Numbered from the stretch's first letter, positions 1-12,050 are shown. The stretch: DNA of 64,000 nucleotides from Diphasiastrum complanatum (GCA_029204225.1 CM055099.1:68715549-68779548), one strand, 5' to 3'. The notes: generated from the letters alone by a model not told the origin. Made by a program: numbers and translations.

Positions 1-217
1 TGAATGTAGGTCTGGTGTACAGTACTCAGACTGTGGGAGGCCGTACTTTCACACGTGTGAAGCCTTCTTCAAGGATTTGGGCCATTTAGTGAGGTTCAAG
101 CATAGATTTTTGATGGATTTTGATGGTTCAACTTGTGCTAATCTTATGAAATCATAATCTATTGTTTCCCTCATCATTTCAAGTGTTTTAGGATCCTTAT
201 TTGCTGTAATTTTTACA
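1..217 (+). repeat. 5' LTR (partial) of copia element 1
   Basis: This is the last 217 bases of a 5' LTR. It is identical base for base to 5467-5683, the end of the 3' LTR of the same element. It ends in ACA directly before a primer binding site. The 3' LTR is 682 bp, so about 465 bases of this copy lie left of the window. Zero differences over 217 bp point to a recent insertion or recent gene conversion. Confidence 0.95.
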
Positions 218-229
218 TGGTATCAGAGC
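218..229 (+). promoter_or_regulatory. Primer binding site, initiator tRNA-Met type
   Basis: TGGTATCAGAGC follows the LTR end with no gap and is the complement of the 3' end of plant initiator methionine tRNA. It is the usual minus-strand primer site of plant copia elements. The untranslated leader continues to 1028 without another feature that I can name. Confidence 0.93.
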
Positions 230-1028
230 CTAAAGGCTGAAATGAGCTAAATCCTTGGTTTGCATTCAATTTGATCACAATTTTTGATCCAAATCTTGTG
301 TAGATTGGATCTTAGCATCTAGTATTGATTCTAGAACTCAAAGTGAGTCAAATACATTGGAGATTGGTGTTGTGTGACTTAATTTGCAGGTGTTTAGGTG
401 TCTAAAACCAGAGGCAAAGTTGAATTCAATTCACATTACCAAGATAGCAAGTTTTGCTTGCTCCAAGCATTGATTTCTAAGCGAGTTTTGGAGGTGATTT
501 CATAGAGAAGGCTTTCTAGCATTCAAGGAGAGGGAAGATCAGAGTTTTGGGGACTCTTCAAGGCTGTTCTAAGGTGTAGTAGGCACCTCCTAAAGTGATT
601 TAGGTTCAGTCCAACCATTGCTTGACTTATGCACCAAATTAGATCAATTTTTCATCAATTTTGATCATTTTTTGCTTGTGATTGGATAGTAGATTGTGTT
701 GCATCCTCATTAAGTTCCATTTAGATCTTTTACAAGTGATTTTGGAAGTATATTAGGTTGCTGAAATTCACTCTTGATCAGATCATTTGGAAGCTTTAAT
801 GTTCTTTATAGAAAGAGGGGCAATTCTACTAGTATTGTCTACTTCAATCAAGCAAGTGCATTGTTTCTAGTATTCTGTGATTTGATTTTGTTAGAGATCA
901 TTCTTAGATCTTTATAGGAAGTCTATTACTGATCTTTTCAGGTCCCTAAGAAGTGGGATAAGGTAGACCTTCAATCAAATCAATAGAAATAACCTTCATT
1001 TGTGTCAAGTCCTTGATTAGGAGACTAG

Positions 1029-4000
1029 ATGGCATCTATAAATGCATATCTTTTGGATACTAATGAAAGGCTCAACAAAACTAACTATTCCATATGGAAA
1101 GTTAGAATGGAATCTATCATGATCATGCAAGATCTGATGGAAATTGTAAATGGTAAGGAGGGTGAACCTATTCATCCTCAAGAAAAAGCCAAATACATCA
1201 AGAGGTGCAATGTTGCACTACATTGCATAAAAATGAATGTTGCAAATGAACTCTTAAGAGAGGTAGGAGATTGCACTTCAGCTCAAGATGCTTGGGAGAC
1301 TTTGCAAAAGGTCTATGAATCCAAGAACCAAACTAGAATGTTAGCTTTGAAGAATCAAATCTATAGAAGCTATCAAAAGAAAGGAGAGAGTGCACATACT
1401 TTTGTCCTAAGAGTAAAGGAATTGAACAAAGAGCTAGCCTTTATAGGTGACCCTATCAAGGATGAAGAGCTTGTTCAACTCATATTGAATGGACTAAGCT
1501 TTGAATTTGACAATTTGGTTCAGGGATATGCAATTATGGGTAAGCTACCCATACTTGAAGAACTCCAAGGCACACTCATGGCCGAGGAATCAAGAAGGAG
1601 CCAAATGCAAGAGAGGATGGATAGGCTTTCCATCCAAGGTGGAGATGACCAAGCTCTCTTCACCAAAGGCAAAGGCAAGTCCAAAGGCAAAGGATCAACA
1701 TTCAAGAAGTCTACAAAGCTTGAGGATCAAGAAGGACCCCCAAAGGCATCTCCATCAACCACCAAAGTCAAGAAGGACAAATCAAAGGTGAAGTGCTACT
1801 ATTGTAGCAAGATGGGGCATTATGCCTCGGAATGCTTCAAGAGGAAGCAAGATCAAAGCCAAGCCAACATGAGCAAAGAGGAGGAGGAGGAGAGTTCACA
1901 TGAGGACTCTCTCATGATGTCCATATTTTCTTCAACAAGCTTCAAAGGAGAAGATCCTTGGTGGATTGACTCGGGTGCTAGTTCACACATGACTAGTAAA
2001 AGGGAGTTTTTCTCTTCTCTCTTATCTTATGATGGACCTATAAAGTCTATCTATATAGCAAATGATGAAGCTTGTAAGATTGAAGGAGCTGGTAGCATTC
2101 CCCTTTGCTTAGGATCTTCCAAAAAGATCAACATAGAAGGTGTTTTCTACATTCCTACAATAACAAAGAATCTACTAAGTGTTGGCCAAATGGTAGACAA
2201 TGGTTTCAATGTTGACTTTGCTTCAAATGAATGTTTTATCAAGAAGAAGGGTAAGATAGTGGCTAAGGGCACTAGACTTGGCAAACTTTATAAGCTAGAT
2301 GCATTTGTGGATACTAATGTTGTCATGTTGGCCGAGAAGAGCAAGATATCTACCTTTACTTTATGGCACAAAAGACTTGGACATGTCAACTCGGGTTCCA
2401 TGGAGGCTATGATCAAGGAGGAGTATGCTTTAGGCCTACCAAGGTCTATTGGGAAGGAAGACAAGGTTTGTGAAGCTTGTGCCTTATCCAAGGCACATAA
2501 GAAGGTGTTTCCTAACTCCATCACAAAGTCATCTCATCCTCTTGAACTCATACACTCGGATGTGCACATTGCTAGCACCAAATCTAATGGAGGTTCATCC
2601 ATGTTTTTAACCTTCATTGATGACTACTCAAGATATTGTTGGGTGTTCTTACTTTCTTTCAAGTCTCAAGTATTTTATACTTTTGTAAAGTTCAAGTTGT
2701 TTGTGGAAAAGCATCATAATCATAGCATCAAGATTCTTAGAAGTGACAATGGTGGAGAATTCATCTCCAATGAGTTCAAGGCCTTTTGTGAGGAGGAAGG
2801 GATCAAGAAAGAGACTTCTTGTCCTTACACTCCTCAACAAAATGGAGTTGCTGAAAGAAGGAATAGAACATTATGTGAATGTTCTAAGGCTTTAAGATTA
2901 GATGCTTGTTTGCCCAAATCCTTTTGGGGTGAGTCTCTTGTATGTGCAAACTACTTGATGAATAGGGTGTCTTGCAAAGCAATTGAAGGCAAAATTCCTT
3001 ATGAGATGTTGTATGGAAAGAAACCCAATCTTAATCACTTGAAAGTTTTTGGGTGTATATGTTATGTGCATGTGCCATTGGAAACAAGAGCCAAGGAGGA
3101 TCCATCTTCCACAAGAGGGATCATGCTTGGATATGCAAGCTCAAGCAAGGGCTACAAAGTCTATCTCCCATCCTTGAACAAATTTGTTGTTTCAAGGGAT
3201 GTCATCTTTGATGAACATCATATGCATATGCTTGAAGAAGGCTCAAGTGCTCCAACAATCAAGAAGAAGATGGCCGAGGAGCAAGATCTTGGTTTTGAGG
3301 AGGAGCTCATGGAGGAGCAAGCACCAAACCCACCTATCACACCAAGGAGATCTTCAAGGGCAAAAGTGGAGCCATCAAGGCTCACATATCAAGGCAAAGG
3401 ACAGCAAGTTGAGGGTATCTCATCCACTTCTTATGCTTTATCTAGTTTTGAAGAACCGTCTAATGTTGAAGATGCATTGAACTCCAAAGAATGGTATAAA
3501 GCTATGTTGGATGAGTATGATGCCTTGATTGAGAATGAAACTTGGTTGCTTGTTGAGAGACCTCAAAGGAATGTAATAGGATGCAAGTGGGTCTTCAAGC
3601 TTAAGTTGAATGCAAATGGGAGTGTTAACAAACATAAAACAAGATTAGTTGCAAAAGGTTATGCTCAAGAGAGAGGGATAGACTATGAGGAAACTTTTGC
3701 ACCCGTGGCCAAGATGGTCACAATAAGACTAATCATTGCACTTGCATCACATTTTGGATGGATTCTATGTCAAATGGATGTCTCTAATGCTTTCTTGAAT
3801 GGTTTTTTGGAAGAGGATATCTATATGGAGCAGCCACAAGGGTTCATCAAGCATGGAATGGAGAACAAAGTATGCCATCTCCAAAGAAGCATCTATGGCT
3901 TGAAGCAAGCCTCGAGATCTTGGAATTCAAGACTACATTGCTATCTTATTTCACTTTCTTTTGTTCAAAGTGAATATGATCCCACTCTTTACATTAAGTT

Positions 4001-4987
4001 TGATGATGTTGGTATTGTACTTTTACTCATTTATGTAGATGACATCATCATTAGTGGAAATAGTGTTGATGGTATTGAAAAAGTCAAGATAGATCTATCC
4101 TTAGAGTTCAAGATGGTAGATCTAGGGTGTCTTCACTTCATCTTAGGCATAGAAGTACTTAGAGGGTCTGATTTTATCTTTATAAGTCAAGTAAACTATG
4201 CTCAAAGTCTTTTGAAGAATTTAAGATGGAACTATGCAAAAGTGTTGACACACCAATGGAGCAAGATGTAAAAGTGCCAAATGAAGATGATGAAAGATCC
4301 TTCATGGACATCACTTTGTTTAGGCAACTTATAGGTTCCTTAATGTGGATCACTATAACTAGACCAGATCTTAGCTTTAGTGTATGTAGGTTGAGCCAAT
4401 CCATGCAAAAGCCATTGAATATCCATTGGAAAAAGGCTAAGAGGATTCTAAGATACATCTCGGATACATTGGATTTTGGGATTCTATATAGAGGAGATGT
4501 GATTAACCTTCATGCATTTAGTGATTCAAATTTTGCAGGGGACAAGAGGGATAGGAAATCAACAAGTGCCTATTCAATTTTCATAGGAGAAGGTGTGGTT
4601 TCATGGCTTTCAAAAAAGCAAGAAACTATATCTCTATCTTCAACCGAGGCCGAGTACAAAGCTTTGACAACCACTACAAAGGAGGTACTTTGGATCAAGA
4701 GATTATTGGTGGAACTAAAGATCATGGATTCAGAGGAGGCACCAATCATCTACAATGACAATATATCAGCCCAACACCTTGCATCTAACCCAATCTTCCA
4801 TGCAAGATCTAAGCACATTGAGATATGCCATCACTAAATGGTGCAAGCCAAGGAGATTGCTTTGGAGCATGTTCCAAGCAATGAATGTGTAGCTGATCTA
4901 CTTACTAAACCACTTCAAAAGACACCTTTTATGAAGTTCAGATCATCACTTGGAGTGATTAGTAAAGCAATGATTGAACCAAGCTAG
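1029..4987 (+). pseudogene. Ty1/copia Gag-Pol polyprotein with one frameshift and one nonsense codon
   Basis: This would encode the single polyprotein of a copia retrotransposon: particle protein, protease, integrase, reverse transcriptase and RNase H. Visible in order are a Gag domain, a CCHC zinc knuckle from about residue 256, the protease motif DSGAS with Asp314, the GAG-pre-integrase LWHKRLGH near 445, integrase Asp511/Asp573/Glu609 (the last two 35 residues apart), RT with Asp917 and YVDD near 1002-1005, then RNase H. The frame breaks near 4213-4225, where one missing base moves it to the 4226-4837 frame. There a TAA at 4835-4837 interrupts RNase H; the frame then runs on to a natural-looking stop at 4985-4987. 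The two lesions contrast with identical LTRs, so the copy is young but dead, or was copied in trans. Confidence 0.93.
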
Positions 4988-4990
4988 ATA

Positions 4991-5001
4991 GTGAGGAGGA
5001 G
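4991..5001 (+). promoter_or_regulatory. Polypurine tract of copia element 1
   Basis: GTGAGGAGGAG lies just before the TG that opens the 3' LTR and just after the polyprotein stop. This is the expected plus-strand primer of an LTR retrotransposon. Confidence 0.8.
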
Positions 5002-5683
5002 TGTTAAAAATTCACAATTCTAGCTTGACTAGTTTTGGTCATATGACTTGTAAATAGTTAGATGGTCATGATGTGGCTTGTCACACGTGCCAAATAGCAT
5101 AGGATTCCATTCATAAGGATGTTCTCAAGTAGACCTAAGTGTTAGAACCTTTGGAATGAGTCCAAATTATGCTTAGATACAAGGGAGAAAAAATAGGAGC
5201 TATTTTTGGTAATTTTTGCATTGTTGAGGGATCTCCAAGATTCCAACCCTAACTTGGTAGGGATGAAAGATCCACCAAAATTAGCATTAGGGATAGGTTT
5301 AGGGCTACTCATACCTGCCCAAAACCGTGATGGATCATGTATATATAGGTGATGATATCTCACCAAAATCAATCAAGCAATTTCATGATTTTTCTCTCAT
5401 AATGGTGCAATTGCTCTCTATGTTCATAATTGTTTGAGTACTTGTGATTACTAATGATTATAGGATTGAATGTAGGTCTGGTGTACAGTACTCAGACTGT
5501 GGGAGGCCGTACTTTCACACGTGTGAAGCCTTCTTCAAGGATTTGGGCCATTTAGTGAGGTTCAAGCATAGATTTTTGATGGATTTTGATGGTTCAACTT
5601 GTGCTAATCTTATGAAATCATAATCTATTGTTTCCCTCATCATTTCAAGTGTTTTAGGATCCTTATTTGCTGTAATTTTTACA
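5002..5683 (+). repeat. 3' LTR of copia element 1
   Basis: A 682-bp LTR starting TGTTAAAAAT and ending TTTTTACA. A TATA-like ATATATA stretch sits near 5339-5347, and the last 217 bases repeat positions 1-217 exactly. A CACACGTGTG palindrome occurs about 36 bases downstream of the start of that shared part. The five bases after it are GTTAT; the matching 5' flank is outside the window, so the target duplication cannot be tested. Confidence 0.93.
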
Positions 5684-7455
5684 GTTATGAGATATAGATC
5701 CGGATCCCTCAATGGTATCTCATAAATTCCAAATCAGAAACCCGTAAGAACTATTTCTCTTTTATTTTAAAACCTCTACTTTTTAGAAATTTCTTAAATA
5801 CAAGACAATTGGATTGAGATTCGTATAATGCCTTCCAGTGTAGAACTAGGTTCTGAAAGACTGTTTAAGTAATATGAATTCATGCTAAGAGTAGGTGATT
5901 AACATAGACATATAATCAAGTATTGTGTTTGACAATTACTGGCAGAGTTAACAGATCTGTTCTCATAGATCTATTGGTTAGCTTAAAAGTGATTTGGATA
6001 TGGATCTAAATGTGGTGTTATACTAGTATAATTGAATTTTTCATCTAGACATTTAAGATTTCTAAATCATGAGCAATTTACTTGAGTAGTTGATTTACTC
6101 ATGTGGAAGTTAATTGGTAAAACGGACAGTGTAAAGAGCATTCACCGAAACTGTTGGTTTTGTGTGTATTGATTATAAGACACATAATTTATGAGTCATT
6201 CAGATTCATTAAATTGTGTGCATAGGATACTTATTTCTTAGATAAGTATTTCTCAGTTGAGAAATAGACGTTATTCATTAGTGATAGTATCCCAGTAAGC
6301 TCAATTGGATACCGGATCCTAATGGTTCCAAGAATGTTAAACTGAATTTTGGGAATTCAGCAGAACTTTGTAATCTCTAGACGTTGTTCTAGGAGATTGT
6401 ATAAAGTTTATATTGTTAGAGATGAATGTTATAATAGTCTTTATTTACTTGGCTGATTGTTGAATTTGGAACTCATAATCTGGTAGAGAATCGGATTGGA
6501 AGAATATTCTTGAGATCCAGTATTTTTCCTTGTGGGAAAGATTTCAGAATGATTCTTATATTTCCTGAGTTGTATGTTGTACATATACTCCAATATCTTT
6601 TAGTGATTAAGTATGGTATTAGAATCATGAGAATTATGATTGATGAATCATAAGATTCTAAATGTTTATGATTGACGGATCATAAATTGATACTTAAAGG
6701 TCATTTGAAGATTATAAGAAAATGTGAAGATTCTTAAGATAATGAGTAATTCTTGATCAAATGGGTGAGTCAAGGATTTAGATCTGTTATTTGAACTCTA
6801 AATTCCTTTACTCCAATGCATACTTGAGATTGTATGAATCTCACAGGCCTTTCCATTAAGTAATTGTTCACTTATGAGGAATTGCTTTCTTTACAGATTG
6901 ACAATGTAGTCTATAAGTGCTTGTGTACAAAGTTCAGTCTAAATCTCCAGTTTTGTAGGAGACATATAAATCTATTAAGATACGGATAGATGCTGATTTC
7001 TTGCATATGATGCTAGAAATGGGGCTGTTAACTCATTAGAGTAACTGCAATACTCTGGTTTGAGTTATGATTGTCTGAGACTTGATGGATCTCCTTAGAT
7101 GACTGAATTGTGGTATTTTAGAATATTTGAATATTCAAAAAATATTTGTACCAAGAAGCATTATTTTCTACAATAAATTGAAATGGAATTTCTTTAAATT
7201 TTGGATTTGATCTCTGAAATAAAGAGGTTAATTCACCTAGTGGTTCATGTAATTAGGATTACATGAAGGTGATGAACTTTGTTTTGGAGTAGATCAACCC
7301 ATTTGGAGGATTTATAGTTCAGTGTATCTTTTGGAATTTGAGTTAGTATTCAAGAGTAGGAGCAAGCAATTGAAATATTGTTGCATCTTTGAGTACTTAT
7401 TCAAATGGAAAGATCGGACTAAAAATAATGATTCATAGATAAGATTTGCAAGATT
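5684..7455. other. AT-rich stretch without a recognised gene
   Basis: No open frame of useful length and no recognisable protein fragment on either strand. The only structure noted is a short inverted repeat near 7243-7266, TTCATGTAAT against ATTACATGAA. Confidence 0.6.
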
Positions 7456-7490
7456 CATTATAGGAGTTTTGAGCACCAAAAGGGTCTTTT
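7456..7490 (+). repeat. Left terminal inverted repeat
   Basis: It matches the reverse complement of 16960-16994 at 26 of 35 positions by eye, including CATTA, AGGAGTT and CCAAAAGGG at identical spacing. Most mismatches are transitions. A weaker similarity lies further in, AAAACTCCCGTCGGG on the left against AAAACTCCGACCGAG on the right, at unequal distance from the ends. Confidence 0.55.
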
Positions 7491-7872
7491 GTCAAGATGC
7501 TGTTTTTGACTTTTCAACTATTCGACGTACATTGGCCCAGTTATATATTTACACCTGTGAAAGACCGTAACGTTGTTGCCGGTCGATTTCTTTTTTGGAA
7601 CTTTCCGGTCATATTTCTATACAATTCAAAACTCCCGTCGGGTAGGGTCCTGACTTGTGATTGGACCGTAATTGCTGCTCGTGAGTTTTCGAAGTGCTTG
7701 GGACCTAAACTTGTGGTTAAAGTAAATCTATTTTGATCTAACCATAGTTAGACTAACATATATGATTTACGAAAGACCACCAACATTTATTACAAATTTG
7801 ATAATTTATTTTCATACTGATTTAACTATATTTTGTTTCAGACTCTGTTGTTCATCTTCTTTTAGCTTTGCA

Positions 7873-9270
7873 ATGGCTTCCGAAAGCCGTAGACCACGAA
7901 GCAATATTGTATCAGTTTCTGTTTGTAATGAAAAAGACTCTGATGGCTCTTGGATACCACGTATCTATAGAAAATTTCATTGGGTTCTCATGCATCCCTC
8001 CTCAAGAGGTGTTTTTGGTAAAAAGAGAAAATCAAATATGGTTATAGGAATTTTTGGAAAGGTAGAATTTTAGACTTCAAAGTTTCACCCGGTGGTCGAT
8101 CCATTTCAGAGGTCTTGATTTAACATGTCTACATGCATAAGGAAATTAGAGTGGAAGGCATAAGTTCAAATGACAGACTCAAATACAATTGTAAGTTTTG
8201 GAGAATTTTTTGCTTTGAGCTTTGCATTAATCATTTAGACGTGTATCTGAGTATTTGAATGACATATAGTTTTATGGATTTGTGCAGATTTGTATCCATC
8301 AAACATAATCGAATGGCAACCTATACAATCCCTTGTCGACATCATGGACATTATTCATTCTGATATTGATCTTCTGCAATACAAGAACCACTCCACGAGA
8401 TCACTTTTGGATTCTTGTATTTTCTTCTATGATTCATTTTACACACCATCCAGTTTAGGAGGAAAATTAGAGACGATATCATTACCCTCTTTCTCAAGCG
8501 AAGAATGGATTCCTCCATATTCCCCCATAGCAGAGAGCTTCCGATCAAGGTTTCTTATGGACATTCAAAACTGTATGAAATATAGCACAGGTTCAAAAAA
8601 TAATAGATTGCACTGGTTTTTGCCTATTGCAATTTTTGTTGAATGTAATATTCGTAAAACAGTGACAATGTTTATTTGTAGTGATTTAACAGACAATATG
8701 TTATCAAGCCTCCTTGATGATCATTGGGATAAAAAGAGGAATGGCAATATCGAGTGCATAGTTAATAGATCGTCAATGAAATTTAGATATCTTATAGAAA
8801 AACAAGTGCTTTCTTTAACATTTTATTATAGAAGATGGTCCAAAGTTGGCAACGGATGGAAGCATTGGATCAGGATTTTACAGTGAATCATCAAGATCAA
8901 ATAGAAATTCAAGTGAGGAAAAATAATTCTACTCTTACAACAATTGAGGTGGAAGAAGATTGGACACTCGATCACATTCGATCAGAGCTTACATTGCTGC
9001 AATATGATATTCCTAAACACTTCTGTTTTTGAGTCAACGAGAGATTGGTAGGTGTATGTGTATTTATTCCAGTACACATTTGAAATGACTTTCAATAATT
9101 TTATTTGAACATGTTTTAGTGTTTTCGGTATTGCAATATTTCATTTGACATAATCTCAATGTTGATATTGTTTAACAAGTTTCTTTGATGTACAGGTAAG
9201 GCCAAGACAAGAAAGTCGCATAGAGTGCAAGGACTTAAATAGAAGCATAGAAATTGTTGAAACCACATAA
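7873..9270 (+). pseudogene. Unknown protein with C-terminal ubiquitin-like domain
   Basis: Three exons are supported: 7873-8190 (ends in phase 1, donor GTAAGT), 8288-9047 (acceptor TGTGCAG, ends in phase 0) and 9196-9270 (TAA). About 384 codons result if lesions are ignored. Lesions are a frameshift in an A-run near 8020-8024, TAA at 8121-8123, a frameshift near 8810, TAG at 8829-8831 and TGA at 9030-9032. The last ~73 residues, from 8901, look ubiquitin-like: strand IEIQVR, then TTIEVEEDWTLDHIRSEL, which lines up with strand 2 and helix 1 of ubiquitin. No C-terminal Gly-Gly is present. The N-terminal ~300 residues match nothing I know. It converges on the H3-Ulp1 gene, with 250 bases between stops. 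Exon joins rest on phase agreement, not on transcripts. Confidence 0.55.
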
Positions 9271-9520
9271 ACATTGGGATGATAGACGAGCAACATCAAT
9301 GTAGTTTTTCAAAAAAAAAAAAAGAATACAAAGAAGTCTCAAATGACTTCAAGATTTCATCAAGCAATTTGTATTTAGTATTTTGAAAAATGTACATTGC
9401 TTTTGAAATCGTTATAATATATTTGTGGCATTCAGTAATAGCCCACTTTCTATTTGCCTATCTATTAATCTATGGATCATCATGTGATGATATATTTCTA
9501 TGTGTCTGTCAGAACTATAT

Positions 9521-11349
9521 TTACATTTCAATCAAAGGTGCCTGAGGCATATCCTCGAGCACTGTAACCTCATCCACGGATCCTCTGGCAGGTTCATCCG
9601 AGGCACCTTCATGCTTGTAGGGCCTTGCACATGATAGTAAAATTTCCAGCATTTCATGCCGATACTGATGAATCGCATTTGTTGATACCTCAGGATATTG
9701 GAACTGCAAAAAAAAATATCGAGTGTATGTATGTATTAGCCAATGTTTTAAAATATATAAATTCACAAAGTTAACAATATATCATCAGAATACTGGAACA
9801 TTGAAAAAAATACCTCACGGATACTAGCATCTGGAGGTTGCACCATATACCAATCCAAGAACGATTTACCATCCGCAGCTAAAAGCATAAAAAAAAATCA
9901 CAACGAAAAGTTGTTAAAGTATAATTCAATATATTTCTAAACTACATGCCATCATGCAAATAAAATACGTAAAAAGATTCCTTTTACCTTTGCATCAACA
10001 ACCTCTATGTTGGTATTTACAACCAACCCATCCGGCCTGGGCAATAGCCCCACCATCCTTTTGTACATGGATTTAATCATGGAATGGGTGGCATGCAAAG
10101 AATTCATTGTCATGCACACAAGTGTGCAGCTTCCAGTCGAATCCACTTTCATGGATATGATGTGCACACTCCAATGTTTGCTGCCAGAAAGAGACAAGCA
10201 ATGAATTACTAGAATCTATAAGAGTTTCCAAAAGAAAAATCTTACAGAAAACAGATATTACAAGAAGAAACTATCTTACTTTGAACAGTATGGGATAATG
10301 AACATTGATGCCTCTTTGCTGGTGTGCCTGAAGAGCCTTCTGGCTTTCCTCTCTTTATTCAACAGATGCCCAAAAAATGGAGATACAACAAAAATCTCCT
10401 TCGTGACTGTATATGTATATTTATGTAGATAGTATGCACAAGCAGATTCAACTACTGTGTCTGAGATATATGAGGTCTTTTCTTTTAGCTCCCTACAATG
10501 CGGGTCTTTGATATGCATTGCAAAATTAATATCGTCTATACAGAACATAAACTCCCCTCCGAGATCATCTATTTTCTTGGCTATATACAGGTCAAAATCA
10601 ATGTACCTCTCAGAATAAAAAAATGTGTCTTTAGGTTCATTCGGAAGTCTGATATGCAACTCTTTATCAGTTGCATCAACATCAGAAACAATCATGTCTA
10701 CCACTGTATTTAGGTCATCCTCATGTATAGAAGGAGAATCGTGTTATTGAAGATCAGGGGTTACGGGAGGACTCTCAACTAGTGGAATTGCGGATGTACT
10801 AGCCAGATCTTTTCTAATGGGAGGAGGTGAGGGTGAAGAGCTGGGAGACCTGGGCTTGGGTTGCGAACGCTTGGGCTGTGCTTGCTTTCTCTTTTTGCGG
10901 GGTGGGACAGGCCCTTTTTCAAGAGGAACTTGCCTCTGTGTGAATCCTGACTTAAAAATGCTGTCATAGGTGTTTCAAAGCCTCATGACAAGAAGCATGT
11001 CCTTGGGCATCAGTGTCACCCTCTTGCCATGAATGGAGCACATCATCAAATCCTCAAACAATTTTGTCTAGAAATCCTCGTATGCAGTATGGAGGGCCTC
11101 CAATGCAGTGATATTCCACCTCACTGCATAGGGCAGATGGGTGGTCATGTCTTGTGTAACCTCTCTCATAGCCCAATAGAAGGCTGCTTTCGGGATCAGA
11201 AGTTTGCTGCTCCTCTGCAAGGCCCTGATGTCCCTCAACCATGGACAACTAGGTCTACCGCATCTTTGCGAACGTACGGGTTTAGATGTCTGGGGACGGG
11301 ACGGATGAAAGAAACTGGTAAGCCTAGCGGTTTGTTTCATCCAAGCCAT
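9521..11349 (-). pseudogene. Histone H3-like domain fused to a Ulp1/C48-like peptidase domain
   Basis: Exons 11349-10280, 10180-9969, 9878-9814 and 9703-9521 join in phase to 510 codons including the stop. Residues 1 to ~125 are a divergent histone H3: start MAWMKQTAR against H3 MARTKQTAR, then LLIPKAAF, REVTQDM and KRVTLMPKD against KRVTIMPKD. A Pro/Ser/Lys linker with PPRKKRK, a likely nuclear signal, follows. From ~215 on the pattern is Ulp1-like: a hydrophobic IIPYCS before HW (His359, Trp360), then MNSL where the family has the catalytic Asp before Ser-Leu (Asn383 here), then VQPP where the Gln precedes the active Cys. No Cys is seen at the expected place. In-frame stops: TAG 11070-11068, TGA 10977-10975, TAA 10746-10744. 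The frame is otherwise unbroken. The H3 call is firm, the peptidase call moderate. Confidence 0.68.
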
Positions 11350-11418
11350 TGAGGCCGAATATCTATACTACGCGAGGATAGAGACACAACAGAAGAGACA
11401 CTGAGAACTCTAACCGTG

Positions 11419-11572
11419 ATATCGCTACGACGTGAGAGAGTGGTAGAGTCAGGCGGGGAGAGGCAGGGGCTCACGTGATGGCGATATTGAGGAAGTCAAG
11501 CTGATATCGCTACAACACGAGAGGGTGTAAGGAATGGGCATGGAGAGGAGGTCGCTCGTGTGATGGCGATAT
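11419..11572. repeat. Four copies of a ~20-bp motif, alternating orientation (left cluster)
   Basis: Copies are at about 11419 (forward, ATATCGCTACGACGTGAGAG), 11470 (reverse, CTCACGTGATGGCGATATT), 11504 (forward) and 11555 (reverse). The shared core is ATATCGCYAY followed by a CG-containing segment and GAG. Orientation alternates strictly and copies lie 34-51 bases apart. Confidence 0.75.
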
Positions 11573-11689
11573 CACGAATGCATTTCGTATGGATGCAATC
11601 AAACGTGCTAGCAAATTATGCGAAAACCTGTACAATCCCCGAGAATGGACTTATAGGGGAGAAAAATTGGCACTTGTGAATACCAGTGA

Positions 11690-12050
11690 CATGTGGCCCA
11701 GTCAATAGCTGACATGTGGAACTACACGTCTGTATACGCACGTGTGAAACTGCACGTCTGGATCAACACGTGTGGGAAACCACGTGGAGACACGTGGCCA
11801 AATGGATCAGTGACATGTGTTCTTGCACGTATAGGCTCACACATGTGGTCACGTGGCCCAATCAGTACCTGACGTGTGGGACCTACACCTCTATATCCGC
11901 ACGTGTGAAACTTGCACGTGTGTCCACGTGGTCCAATGGTTTAGTGACATGTGTTCTGGCACGTGTGATCTTGCACGTATGGGCACATGGGCGAATGGCA
12001 GATTGACGTGTATTGTAGCACGTGTGATCTCACACGTGTGGACGGTTGTA
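11690..12050. repeat. Array of CACGTG / ACATGT palindromes in ~30-bp modules
   Basis: At least fifteen CACGTG, CACGTGTG or ACATGTG words occur in 360 bp. Five diverged copies of a ~30-bp module can be aligned, starting near 11690, 11790, 11850, 11925 and 11984. Each reads roughly CACGTGGCCCAAT, a variable stretch, then TGACATGTG. CACGTG is the plant G-box core. The open frames across this stretch are by-products of the repeat, not genes. Confidence 0.75.

Noticed and set aside
5684-7455. Large noncoding RNA or tRNA genes in the gene-free stretch
   Set aside because: No cloverleaf, rRNA or other RNA signature could be seen by eye; absence is not proven.
8810-8831. A 26-base intron (GT...AG) in the ubiquitin-like gene, and a second 26-base one at 14472-14447 in the transposase-like gene
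   Set aside because: Both give phase-correct joins, but 26 bases is too short for plant splicing. A one-base deletion plus a TAG explains each case and keeps sensible protein through the interval.
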